Of a stretch of DNA of 64,000 bases, positions 45,701-57,757 are shown piece after piece. The DNA comes from Symsagittifera roscoffensis. Its lineage: Eukaryota; Xenacoelomorpha; Acoela; Convolutidae. The position numbers and the translations under genes are program-made. Every line of letters starts with the position of its first letter. Position 1 is the first letter of the stretch. The notes beneath the pieces are model-generated. The model was not told where the DNA came from, made no database searches, and saw nothing but the letters and a program-made list of their open reading frames with translations. The DNA is taken from positions 41,246,759 to 41,310,758 of the forward strand of contig NC_087063.1 in assembly GCF_963678635.1 (NCBI RefSeq). The letters are read 5' to 3'.

Positions 45701-48278
45701 TTGATATAATTATTTTGGCTCTGAAGTTTTCATGCATAACAGAATTGATTTTTTTCGTTTCTTGAAAAATTTTTCATAAGCATTTATGCAACTTTTTCTA
45801 TACTTTTTCATTCCCTGAATTATTGGGAGGCCGTACTGTTCAATACTGAAATATAAAAAGTTCATTGTATTTCATCATATGCGTGATGATTTGCACCAGC
45901 GAGTGCTGGTCGAGTGCCCAGTGAAAATTTTATTACTCTCTAGTATATTGTTAAAATCTCTTGCTCCTTCGTTTGGGTCTAAGCATGTAAATTGTTCAAA
46001 AGTTAATTCTGTATATGCGACTACTTTTTCCATTTTCGTATTTGTTTTTTGCAGTTTTTTTTATTTCAGCTTTTAAGTTCTCGATATTTTTTAAAACAAC
46101 TTGGAATAATTGCTATTATTTTGTATTTAGTTTTAAGTGATATAGACATAACTAGAGCTTTTGAGAAACTAATCGAGAACGAAGCAATCAATTGTTCTCT
46201 GGTATAAATAATAATTGGACTTAAGTTGAGATAATTTGGGAAAAAATCGTTAAGTTTGAAATTAACTTAGCTTAATTGGACTTATTTTGACCAAATTTGG
46301 GCAACAGTGCAACAGTTTGTTCAAATGGGAGTTTACTTAGCTTATTTTCGAGACTTGTTTCGATCTATGTTGGACAAAGCTGTCAAGGAATGATGAGCGA
46401 TAGAGAAGATGTTGATAACCTTGACTCTATCAAGGACTCTCTGGCAAAAGGGCGGTCAGTTCGATTGCGTGGCATGAAGATAGATCACCTCTGTCTCTAG
46501 CTTTTTGAAGTTGGAAACTGACTAACAGAAACTTTCTTAAAATTTTGCAAAAAAAATAGAATTAATTGTTTTGTTTTCAGAGCTGTAAAGTTTTTGAGCA
46601 AATTGAAAGTTAACGTTTTTCATGAACAGTTTTATACCATAAGTTTTTAAATGCTAAATGATGACATGCATGCGCTTTGTTTTGAAATTGGCCACATTTT
46701 TGAGGAGCGAGTATCATTCGAGTCTAGAAGGCTACATATAGCCACCAACTTTGTTTTTCGTTGGCATAATTAAAATGATACCATTATTTAGAAGCTACAT
46801 ATAGATCCATTAAGGTTGGCATAAATATGCGGCGGGTTGGGTCAAACTTTGGTTTGCGTGCTTTTGTAAATGAAATAATCTTACAAAGAAGCAATTTTAA
46901 AAATTTTGGGAAATGAGATTTCATTTTAAATGTTATTCTGCTAGTGTGTTTTTTGTAATTTTGTACCTGAGCGGATTTCAAAATCAAGCTATCAGTTCCT
47001 CTATGTGCAAAAGGGCGGTCAGTTCGATTGCGTGGCATGAAGATAGATCACCTCTGTCTCTAGCTTTTTGAAGTTGGAAACTGACTAACAGAAACTTTCT
47101 TAAAATTTTGCAAAAAAAATAGAATTAATTGTTTTGTTTTCAGAGCTGTAAAGTTTTTGAGCAAATTGAAAGTTAACGTTTTTCATGAACAGTTTTATAC
47201 CATAAGTTTTTAAATGCTAAATGATGACATGCATGCGCTTTGTTTTGAAATTGGCCACATTTTTGAGGAGCGAGTATCATTCGAGTCTAGAAGGCTACAT
47301 ATAGCCACCAACTTTGTTTTTCGTTGGCATAATTAAAATGATACCATTATTTAGAAGCTACATATAGATCCATTAAGGTTGGCATAAATATGCGGCGGGT
47401 TGGGTCAAACTTTGGTTTGCGTGCTTTTGTAAATGAAATAATCTTACAAAGAAGCAATTTTAAAAATTTTGGGAAATGAGATTTCATTTTAAATGTTATT
47501 CTGCTAGTGTGTTTTTTGTAATTTTGTACCTGAGCGGATTTCAAAATCAAGCTATCAGTTCCTCTATGTGCAAAAGGGCGGTCAGTTCGATTGCGTGGCA
47601 TGAAGATAGATCACCTCTGTCTCTAGCTTTTTGAAGTTGGAAACTGACTAACAGAAACTTTCTTAAAATTTTGCAAAAAAAATAGAATTAATTGTTTTGT
47701 TTTCAGAGCTGTAAAGTTTTTGAGCAAATTGAAAGTTAACGTTTTTCATGAACAGTTTTATACCATAAGTTTTTAAATGCTAAATGATGACATGCATGCG
47801 CTTTGTTTTGAAATTGGCCACATTTTTGAGGAGCGAGTATCATTCGAGTCTAGAAGGCTACATATAGCCACCAACTTTGTTTTTCGTTGGCATAATTAAA
47901 ATGATACCATTATTTAGAAGCTACATATAGATCCATTAAGGTTGGCATAAATATGCGGCGGGTTGGGTCAAACTTTGGTTTGCGTGCTTTTGTAAATGAA
48001 ATAATCTTACAAAGAAGCAATTTTAAAAATTTTGGGAAATGAGATTTCATTTTAAATGTTATTCTGCTAGTGTGTTTTTTGTAATTTTGTACCTGAGCGG
48101 ATTTCAAAATCAAGCTATCAGTTCCTCTATGTGCAAAAGGGCGGTCAGTTCGATTGCGTGGCATGAAGATAGATCACCTCTGTCTCTAGCTTTTTGAAGT
48201 TGGAAACTGACTAACAGAAACTTTCTTAAAATTTTGCAAAAAAAATAGAATTAATTGTTTTGTTTTCAGATCTGTAAA
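42752..48278 (+). repeat. Tandem array: two 1919-bp and three 563-bp units
   Basis: Each unit starts at GTTTTTGAGCAAATTGAAAG: 42752, 44671, 46590, 47153, 47716. The first two units are 1919 bp and differ at about three positions. The last three are 563 bp and appear identical; each is the long unit with 1356 bp removed (equivalent to about 45092-46447). The join is at GTGCAA/GGCAA with one nearby substitution. Small frames recur in each unit, but none carries a recognisable domain, so the array looks non-coding. Confidence 0.95.
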
Positions 48279-48324
48279 TTTTTTAAGGTGTGGTTCTCTG
48301 CTTAAGTAGCACCACTTTTACTAA

Positions 48325-49148
48325 CAGAATCATTGGAATCGATTATTAGATCTCTTTGCTTCAATTAGTAACCAACAATATAAGTTTCGGTTAAGTTATA
48401 TCATAGATCATAGTCGACCTGGTCCGAGAGTTCAAATTATTTTTTATGAGAACAGCTAAAATGAAAAGGACGATAAAATAAATATAAACTAGTTATAAAT
48501 GGATGAACAACTGTCTTAAGTACCAAAATAGGTTTGGGGTTCTTAGGTTAAGTAACATTAATTGAATTAAATGAAAACATTAAAATCCTACCTCTGTCAG
48601 TTCTGAAATATTATATTTTCTAAAAAAGTACTTCTTAGAAAAAAAACAAAAGTTCGTAAAAAATTTAAAAAGAAAATAAGTCAACTCGAGTGAGCGAGTG
48701 ATGAAAATAATAATTCTGAAGATTCAGGTTGATTTTTTTCTCAGCTATTTGGCTGAGACAAATCTGCACCTGCAGTCTAAGCTTCACTTCATTTTCCTCT
48801 GTTTCTTCATAATTTAGATGAATTTGACATTTGCAACTTATGATTTTTTTAGTTTAAAAAATCAATATTTTTAAAGATCAGGGCAAGTTATCAGTGTTGT
48901 ACTTGACTTACTTAGTTAAAAATTCAAAGTGCTTTGTTAAAATTGCAAAAGGACTAGGTTTTGTCTAGGCAAGACAGGAAACCATTCTACCTAACTGGCA
49001 ACACACTTGTTTTGAATATCCAGGCCTAAAAAAAACAGAAAAAATGACTCCAATCTTGAAGGAATTATTAAAATCGAAAGGATATTTAAAACTTTAGAAT
49101 GCCCTGTTAAACAATAGGTTAGTGTAGTATTTGCAGTACTACAATTTC
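48325..49148 (+). repeat. Diverged direct repeat, right copy
   Basis: Partner of 40505-41342, in the same orientation, about 7.8 kb away. Confidence 0.75.
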
Positions 49149-50695
49149 AATATAGTCTCTGGCAATGTCTGCTTTTTTAAGTAGTAGATAGAAAAAAGGT
49201 CATTTTGACTGCATTTATTTTTCTAAGTTTTGAAATTCAAGATAATGTTTGTATAAAGTTATGTCCTCAATTTATTTTGCCGCTCAGTTTGCAGCGTTTA
49301 TTGCAGACGCTCTTTTTTTGGAGAGTGAATATTTATTGTTTCAAAACCGGTGCATCTTGATTAAGAGCTTCAAAAAAATCTTGGAACCCAAATTATATAC
49401 AGAAAAAAAAACCTGACCAAATTTAAAAATTCGTTGCCAGAATATTGGATTTAATTTTGTTTTTCTAAAAATTGACTATTATGGGTTTAAATTAGGATTG
49501 AATCTATGACCAAAAAGCAAAATTATTCTAATCAAATAATACGATTTTGTTCTATTTTCGTTCTTTTCTAATTTGGTAGTAAATCTGACACATTAATCCA
49601 GCTCAAAAACTTTTCCAAACTCATTTCAAGACGGTAATTGGTCAAAGTAAGGTCTACGTAGATGCAAAGTTTATCGTTTTCATCTTTGCGTTTGTCTTCA
49701 TTTATTTTCAAAATTTGTCAAACTTCAAACAAAGTTGACACCAGAAACAGGTGTCTGGAGTCAATTTAATTTTAAACAGTCAACTAGTTGTTCCTTCCGC
49801 CTTTCAAAGAAAAACGATTGTATTTGCTGGAACTGAAATGTTTCAAACAAAACGACTTTTTAAACAGAAGTTACAAAAGTTGGTCGTAATAAAACTTAAG
49901 CTGCAATTTAAAACATTTCATATTCAATTGAGGCATTCAATTTGCTTTAGAAAAATACGTTATCTGTTCAGCCATTTTCACTTAAAACGTAGCGTAGGGC
50001 ATAAAAATAAGAACAAAAATTATTGACAGAAAAAAAGAATTCACTTGGGTAATTATTGCCAAAATTTGTGATCCTTCAAAAAAAAGGAAAAAGAAAACTT
50101 AGATCGGTAGACGAGCTATTGTTAAACTTCACTATTCTAAACTTCACACTTCAAAATAAAGCTCGTTTCCAAAGAATTATTTTTTAAAATTAATTTACGA
50201 TATAAAAGTTCATGGCAACTGTCTAGAGTTAAGACACCAGCTAATTTTGCAGCTCCGTTGGTATCGTTAAAATCAAACGCTTTTTTTAAAGGGCCTAATT
50301 GCAGTTTCATAATCAGCAATTCTTGATAAAAAAAACTTCAAAAAAAATTTGGCAACCGAAATTTGTTACGAAACTATCCAATTAATTGTAAGTATTATTC
50401 CAGTGTGATTATCTAAGTAATGATTCACCGCGATGATTTGAAATCATAACTGATATATGATTCCCTGTGAAAGTTACGTAATTCCCTATGAAAGTTAATT
50501 TGAATCAAAAAGTTTGCTCGTGTCTTGGGACAAAAAAAAACAAATGATCGTTTTTGAAAACTACTAAACTGTTTTAAATCAGACGAAAATGTTTTTGCTC
50601 TTTCACGCATGTTCTTTCACGACAAGTCATGAAAAAAAAATGAAAAATTAGAACGCATGAATGAAAAAAGAAATCATTTACATAGTTTCGCGCCA
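49149..50695. other. AT-rich stretch, nothing recognised
   Basis: A 91-codon frame at 49751 is Lys/Phe-rich with no domain. No other structure is seen. Confidence 0.5.
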
Positions 50696-50699
50696 TTTT

Positions 50700-50760
50700 C
50701 CGGGATCTTTCACAATTTTCCGGCTTCTTTCACAATTTTCTGGCATCTTTCCCTCAGACA
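50700..50760 (+). repeat. Short tandem repeat of ~22 bp
   Basis: CTTTCACAATTTTCCGG occurs three times with small changes. The downstream motif TTCTAACTAGACATAAAA occurs twice at 50885-50932. Confidence 0.7.
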
Positions 50761-50782
50761 GAGCAAAAACAATCTCTTCAAC

Positions 50783-50892
50783 AGTTAGAACATAGTTGAA
50801 GATGGCCTCGGGCAAAAGAGCCGCACTCGGGCACTTCGTGTCCTCAGACCGGGCTCTTTTTCCCTCGGGCATCTTTCAACTATTTTCTAACT
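50783..50892. repeat. 110-bp long-arm hairpin
   Basis: Arms of about 40 bases pair imperfectly: AGTTAGAACATAGTTGAAGA... with its complement ending ...CAACTATTTTCTAACT. GAGCC/GGGCTC lies at the base of a loop of about 28 bases. It is much more GC-rich in the middle than its flanks. It could be a foldback MITE or a small-RNA precursor. Confidence 0.6.
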
Positions 50893-52285
50893 AGACATAA
50901 AAACTAGACTATGTTCTAACTAGACATAAAACTATGTGACATAAAAAAATTTTGAAGAACACGTCAGTTCATTTCTTAACCCAACTTTTGTACAAGGACG
51001 AATTTTTTGCCTTGGGTGATTTTTTAGAAAAAAAGTTAACTTCTGTAACATAGTTTAGAAAGATCAAACCGAGTTTTTTAAATAGTCTGGATGTTCATGC
51101 TCATGGTTAAACATGGGAAAAAAATTTAATTTAATCTTTTTTGGCAAGTATTTGGTTTAATTTTGAGGCTAATTTCAAGACAATAATTCAAAATAGTATA
51201 CTTGAGGAAAATATATTTTGTCCTAACGTAAATAGTAGTTTAATTAGTTTTAAACTGAATTGAAGAAGGCAATTTTTTCGATTAAAACGTTGATTAAAAC
51301 TGTTCTTGGGGAGAAAAAGGTTCGTAGCAAGGTAATCTTGCCAACTTTCTTGTCAATGATTCTTTTTTAATAGAAATTAGCTTATAATTTTTTGATCAAT
51401 TTGTTGGCCATCTTTAAACGTCTTTGAAATTAGTTTGATGTTACTGATCACCGGTTTTTCGTAAAAAGAAACACATGTTTATTAACAATCATAGACATCA
51501 GTTGACATTTGTTTTACTCTCCCTTAGTTCTGATGTTTTTTAAATTTGTGTAGTCCTGGCCGATGTTCGTTTTTCTTCAAACTTTAATTTTAATATGGTC
51601 GCGCATCTTTGTTAGAATCACTACAGACGGTCTTGTTTCGATTGAAAGCACGTTTATCATTTAACAGTCAGCTATTCTTGATTAAAACTTCATTAGGATC
51701 TGGGGAAAAAAATCTTGTCAAAATTGTAAAGAAAAGTCTTCGTCAAGTTCTGTGAAATGATTTTGTTCAAATAAAATTGGATTTTTTTGCTCAAATCCTA
51801 TCCTGTATTGAACTGAAACCAGTTCTGTTTCAAGCAGATCCCTTTTTTGAATAATTAAAACCAGATCTTTTTTTAGATTAGATACCAGTTTGTTTCTATC
51901 TAAATGTGACAGGCTTAGCTGCATCAAAAATTAATCCAACTTAGATTTAAGACGCTATGTTGTCAAAACAAGGACCAATTAAATTCAAATTGTATCAAAA
52001 TGGTTTTCGCATTGTTCACATTGGGATCAGGGAAAAGTGTTAGGCAAAAAACAATTGTTAGTTAGTTTTGAAAACTATCAAACTTTTCTTTAAAAAATCA
52101 AAACTTTTTTAAACACGTTAAAAAATTATGAACTTAGTTTTGACTCCAACTTTTGAAAAAAAAATAAATGTTTGTGCTCGGGCTGTTTTTTTTTCTTTTT
52201 TTCTCCAGGCAAAACTCAAAACAAATTTAACAAAAATTAGCATTATTTGGCAAATTTTTTTACGCATATTTTAAAATAAATTACT
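50893..52285. other. AT-rich stretch, nothing recognised
   Basis: No supported feature. Confidence 0.5.
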
Positions 52286-52492
52286 CACGAGGCCAAACTG
52301 TGAATTTTGTCAGCTGTAAGTGCATTCAGAAATCAGACCGCTCTCTTTGATCGCTTTTTGTTCTTGTGTTTCATTTGATCTTGTCAACAAAATTTTAACT
52401 TATTCAAGGACTTGTGTCTGGACTCCATTGACCTAAACACACCAAATGTTTCGCCTATCCAATTCAGAAATTGGCTTCATAATGGTACTCAT
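52286..52492 (+). mobile_element. MITE with CATTACGAGGCC ends, diverged copy
   Basis: The left CACGAGGCCAAACTGTG and inward right CATTATGAAGCCAATTTCTG ends are both recognisable. The inner blocks match the 32.9 kb copy. Confidence 0.6.
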
Positions 52493-52600
52493 AATGGCTT
52501 TTTTTAATTGTCAATTTTTTTGTCAAATATTAAATGGTTTGAATTTTAAATACTTCCACGAATACAATTCGAATAAAGGCGCGTAACATATTTCCACCCA

Positions 52601-52915
52601 GCAGTAGCGGATTTAGGAGTAGGGGGAGGATCGTCCCCGTTTGCTCTATTTCGAGATATCTATTTTTGGCTAATAGACCGTAAAAAAATTTTAAAGGTGC
52701 CTTTGGTGCCAAAAGTAATTAATTTTGAGAGGGGAGCGCGCCCCGAAAAAAAACGCGATTTTTTTTTTTAAAATTCCAAAAAAGCCTACAACGCCTTTTT
52801 TCGGCTGTTTTTTTTTTCAAAATTCTACCTGCTGGCTCAAAAAGTTTGACAAAAACAAGATCTTTCAAAATTTTTTTCGAGATAGATTGGAAATTAATTT
52901 GTCGACCTAAAAAAA
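52601..52915 (-). mobile_element. MULE-like MITE, truncated inverse copy
   Basis: It begins AGTAGCGGATTTAGGAGTAG, then the AAGGTGCCTTTGGTGCC block and the GGGAGCGCGCCCCGAAAAAA block. It ends at GTCGACCTAAAAAAAGG without a second terminus. Confidence 0.6.
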
Positions 52916-53267
52916 GGAAAAAAAGTTTATCATAATCTTTTCTATTTTTCTACATTTCCTTAATAATTCATAGAAAAACTCTCTTTTTCTAGAAAAAAAT
53001 TAGTAGCAAAACTATTAAAATAAAAGCATACAATTGATTATTGTGGAGTAATTCCTCTGGAAAAATTGGGTGCTTTTTCTCTCAGCCTTCTAAAAGGGTG
53101 CTTTTTCAAACTTCTAAATGAAAATGTTTAAGTAGTATTGAAAATCTGATTTTTTTGGAAAAGATTGACATACAAATTTCATGAAGAAATAGTATGACAG
53201 GCATCTTTTATCCAATTAATATAATAGCTTTTTTATGAAAAGAAAATTTCAAGTCAGCCAAATAGAT

Positions 53268-55630
53268 AACAAAACTGCTCGTATCAGGGCGAAGCCCTCA
53301 AGGTTCCGACTGCCTTTTAAGGTTTTATGGAGCAGTCATAACATTTAGAAAATTATATGTAATAAAAATAAAATAAAAATTATTATTTTTTTTGAAAATC
53401 ATCACCCCACACGCCATATAAAGTACAAAAGGATAGATTTCGCTTCTTGTAACAAATCAAAAATGGCAAATAAGCTTCTTTGAACCAATTTAGAACGATT
53501 TAAAGACGGATTAACTTTCCGCTTACGCGTTAATAGCGCGAAATATATCGCGCGTTAATTGTCCCAAATTGGCCAAAATGGCAATATTTAAACCCCCATA
53601 ACTTTACAAAAAAGGATCACAGGTGAAATATCTTTTCAAATTTGAGCTCAAGACAACAATACCTTTTGAGTGATAAATAAAATTCCGTCAAAAAAGGCTA
53701 GTTAAAAAGTCGAAATTTGTCTGAGGAAAAAAAACCCACCCCGAGCACAAATATTCCGTTACTTTCTTATCAAAAGTCGTAACAAAAATGTTGTTTTAGA
53801 TGTCTGAAGCAAAACTTTTTAAAACTGCATGAAAAAGGTATGAGAAGCATTTTTCTAGAAAATCACAAAGTGCTTAGAATTTCATGATCCGCGTTTTTTT
53901 CTGAAGAATAACTCGGTATGATCCTCAGCATTTTCTGATTCTATATCTCAATATATACGACCAAACTTTCCAATTGATAGCTTTGAGCGGGATATAATAC
54001 AGTTAAACTATCAACGAACAAATTCATTTGAATTAATTTTCCATGCAAAAAAAGAACCAAAGCATTCTAGTGTCTGGCGGGCCTAGGACGAAAAATTGAC
54101 GGGATTTCAAACTAACATTATTTGAGGCCGAGTTTCAGTCATTTGAAAGCATATGAAAGCAATGCCAAAAAGAAACAAAACTGCTTGTATCAGGTCGAAG
54201 CCCTGAATGTTCCGACTGCCTATTAAGGTTTATGGAGCAGTAATAACATTAAAAAATTAAAAATAATAAAACAAAATGAAAATTTTTTTTTCAAAAATTT
54301 GAAATTTTTTATAAAAATCATCCCCCCACACGCCATATAAAGTACAAAAGGATAAATTTTGCTCCTTGTAACAAATAAATTATGGCAAATAAGCTTCGTT
54401 AAACCAATTTGGAACGATTTTTAAGACGGATTAACTCTCCGCTTACGCGTTAATAGCGTGAAATATATCGCGCGTTAATTGTCCCAAATTGCACAAAATG
54501 GCAATCTTTCAACCCCCATAACTTTGCAAAAAATGATCACAGGTGAAATATCTTTTCAAATTTGAGCTCAAGACAACAATACCTTTTGAGTGATAAAAAA
54601 AATTCCGTCAAAAAAGGCTAGTTAAAAAGTCGAAATTTGTCTGAGGAAAAAAAAACCCACCCCGAGCACAAATATTCCGTTACTTTCTTATCAAAAGTCG
54701 TGAAAAAAATGTTGTTTTAGATGTCTGAAGCACAACTTTTTAAAACTGCATGAAAAAGGTATGACAAGCAATTTTCTAGAAACTCACAAAGTGCTTAGAA
54801 TTTCATGATCAGCGTTTTTTTCTTAAGAATAACTCGGTATGATCATCAGCATTTTCTGATTCTATGTCTCAATATATACGACCAAACTTTCCAATTGATA
54901 GCTTTGAGCGGGATATAATACAGTTAAATTATCAAAGAACAAATTCAATTGAAATAATTTTCCATGCAAATAAAGAACCAAAGCATTCTAGTGTCTGGCG
55001 GGCCTAGGACGAAAAATTGACGGGATTTCAAACTAACATTATTTAAGACCGAGTTTCAGTCATTTGAAAGCATATGAAAGCAATGCCAAAAAGAAACAAG
55101 ACTGCTTGTATCAGGGCGAAGCCCTGAATGTTCCGACTGCCTATTAAGGTTTATGGAGCAGTAATAACACTAAAAAATTAAAAATAATAAAACAAAATGA
55201 AAATTTTTTTTTCAAAAATTTGAAAAATTTTATAAAAATCATCCCCCACACGCCATATAAAGTACAAAAGGATAGATTTTGCTCCTTGTAACAAATAAAT
55301 TATGGCAAATAAGCTTCGTTAAACCAATTTGGAACGATTTTTAAGACGGATTAACTCTCCGCTTACGCGTTAATAGCGTGAAATATATCGCGCGTTAATT
55401 GTCCCAAATTGCACAAAATGGCAATCTTTCAACCACCATAACTTTACAAAAAATTATCACAGGTAAAATAGCTTTTCAAATTTGAGCTCGAGACAACAAT
55501 ACCTTTTGAATGATATAAAAAAATTCCGTCAAAAATGGCTAGTTAAAAAGTCGAAATTTGTCTGAAGAAAAAAACCACCCCGAGCACAAATATTCCGTTA
55601 CTTTCGTATCGAAAAACGGAACAAAAAAAG
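53268..55630 (-). repeat. Tandem array of hairpin-ended repeats, ~910-bp units
   Basis: Units start at AACAAAACTGCTCGTATCAG (53268), 54174 and 55095, giving periods of 906 and 921 bp. The third unit is cut at about 55630. Each full unit is the ~520-bp hairpin-ended repeat (inverse to the 57-61 kb copies) plus about 385 bp of extra DNA containing GGCGGGCCTAGGACG. Units 2 and 3 are more alike than unit 1. Confidence 0.9.
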
Positions 55631-56049
55631 ATATTGACTTTTGACACGATTACAAAAAGGTTTTTCACTTATTTTTACAATCTGTCTGAAAATTTGTTCA
55701 TTTTGTTAATTGAATCAGTTTTTGAAATGCATAACTATATATTCAAAGCTGCTACATGTAATTTTCAATTGTAAGCGCTTTAAAACATTCATCAGTTTGA
55801 AAAAAATGTATAATAAAACCATGAAATAAGTATAAAAACAACCTGTATTTAGACAATGTTCTCTTTTTTCAATAAAATTTTAGATCGATTTTTGGGTTGC
55901 CATACTAAACTTTTGCCCAAATAGCTAATTTATGTCTCTTTGGCTTACGCCGCACCACAATGGCGTAGTTAAACGCAAAAACTAAACAAATTTCCGCTCA
56001 AAAGAAGTTCGAAGAAAACTTTTTGGCTCAAAAATTTGAAGAGAAAAAT

Positions 56050-56195
56050 TCCGAAGGCGCCTTTAGAAAAATTTTAGGGCCAGTCAGCCGAAAATGGATA
56101 TCTCAAAATAGTAAAAAGGGGGACCCATTGTGTCGGCAGGGGGTCGAATCCCTGAAGGAGAAAGCGTCCGCCCCCCCCCCCCCCCCCCCCTAAAT
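56050..56195 (+). mobile_element. MULE-like MITE, 3' fragment
   Basis: It contains AAGGCGCCTTTAGAAAAATT, GGCAGGGGGTCGAATCCCTGA and a 20-C run (56171-56190), then TAAATC. This matches the right half of the copies at 10.5 and 24.4 kb. Confidence 0.65.
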
Positions 56196-56379
56196 CACTA
56201 GTGCTTTAGAGACTTTCAATTTGCAATAACCTGGCATCCAATTTCAGGCGCTATTACTTGTTTATATAACACATAAAAAAAGCTCAATTATGAGGAAAAA
56301 TCTCTTATAATTGACTAGAAACCATTTATAATCTTTCATTTTTCAAAACAAGCTTTTTTGACAATGCGACCTATAACGA

Positions 56380-56660
56380 AATTTTGATGGCGCGACTTAA
56401 GGTAAGGCATTGGCGGCGCTACTTTAGATAAAAACATTTGAGGCGCAACTCAAGATAGGACCTTGACGTAGCAATTAAAATAAGATTTTGGCGACACGAC
56501 TAAGATAGGACTTTCAGCGCGCGACATAAGGCAAGACTTTGGCGTGAAAAAAATAATACTTAGAGCCGCGGCGCGACTAAGATAAAATTGTACGGCACGA
56601 TCTTGAGCTGCGGCGCGTGAACAAAATTTGGTCTAAGAATAGTTACAAGCGGATCTTTTC
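56380..56660 (+). repeat. Degenerate ~30-bp GC-rich minisatellite, second locus
   Basis: The same unit and the same tail (AGAGCCGCGGCGCGACTAAG, TTGTACGGCACGA) as at 8240-8620. Confidence 0.7.
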
Positions 56661-56999
56661 GTATTAATGGCCGTCATAGGCTGAAACAAACAAACGTGTT
56701 GACACTTTTTCATAAATTAAACTAAAAAGATTTTATACCAAAAGGAACGATCAGAATGCCAATAGAAACTTAAAACTTTGAAACAGCAAAAACCCTCTAA
56801 GGTTTCAAAAAAAAATCAATTAGCCCAAAAACGTCCAATTTGTAATCTTCTGGCATTCATTTTCAGGGTTTAGTAATTGAATATATAACAATTTTTATGC
56901 AATCGATTCTCATACGAGCATATAAATATTTTTAATTTAGTGTAATCTGTCATATTATGATTCGTTGTCGATAACAATCAACTGAAATGATCTGTGTTT

Positions 57000-57476
57000 T
57001 TGTTCCGACTTTCGATACGAAAATAACGGAATATTTGTGCTCGGGGTGGGTTTTTTTTTTCTTCAGACAAATTTCGACTTTTTAACTAGCCATTTTTGAC
57101 GGAATTTTTTATATCATGCAAAAGGTATTGTTGTCCTGAGCTCAAGTTTGAAAATTTTTTTTACCTGGGATCATTTTTTGTAAAGTTATGGGGGTTTTAA
57201 TATTGCCATTTTGGAGAGTTAATCCGTCTTAGAAATTGTTCCAAATTGGTTGAAAGAAGCTTATTTGCCATAATTGATTTGTTACAAGGAGCTAAATCTA
57301 TCCTTTTGTAATTTATATGGCGTGTGGGGGAATGATTTTCATTAAAAATTTCAGATTTTAGAAACAAAAATTTTCATTTGATTTTTTTTACATTTAGTTT
57401 TTCAATGTTATTACTGCTCCACCTTAAAAGGCAGTCGGAACATTCAGGGCTTCGCCCTGATACGAGCAGTCTTGTT
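57000..57476 (+). mobile_element. Hairpin-ended repeat, single near-complete copy
   Basis: The left terminus is a nested palindrome, TTCCG-CTTTCGATACGAAA-CGGAA (57003-57031). The right terminus is the hairpin CAGGGCTTCGCCCTG (57445-57459) followed by ATACGAGCAGTCTTGTT. AGTCGGAA near the right end is the inverse of TTCCGACT at the left, a subterminal inverted repeat. There is no target duplication and no coding frame. Terminal hairpins without target duplication, plus head-to-tail arrays elsewhere, are reminiscent of Helitron/Helentron-derived elements, but no CTRR end is seen. Confidence 0.75.
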
Positions 57477-57757
57477 TTATATAGAATCATTATAACTAAT
57501 AATAGACTATATGAGAAAAAAAGTGTTTTTTTTTAAATAGCAAAAATATCTTAAAGTCAGCTCAATAATTTGAAGTTTTTAAGGGTTGAAAAAGCTGCAA
57601 TTTCAGTACTTTTGATTTATATGGTTAATTCAAATTAATGACTTTACAAAGCTGTTTATAACTCGTTCCATATTGTTCAACGCGAAGATGGCCATTGTTC
57701 AAAGTTTTGTATTTTGAAAAAATTGTAGTTGCCGTTGAATATAATAAAATGAAGTTT

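Noticed and set aside
42752-48278. CRISPR-like or gene-family interpretation of the repeated frames
   Set aside because: Units are 563-1919 bp and contiguous with no spacers. The small frames have no domain, and their conservation only reflects near-identical DNA.
40505-49148. The bracketing repeats as LTRs of a retroelement
   Set aside because: No TG/CA ends, PBS, PPT, target duplication or coding interior; divergence is far above that of a young insertion.
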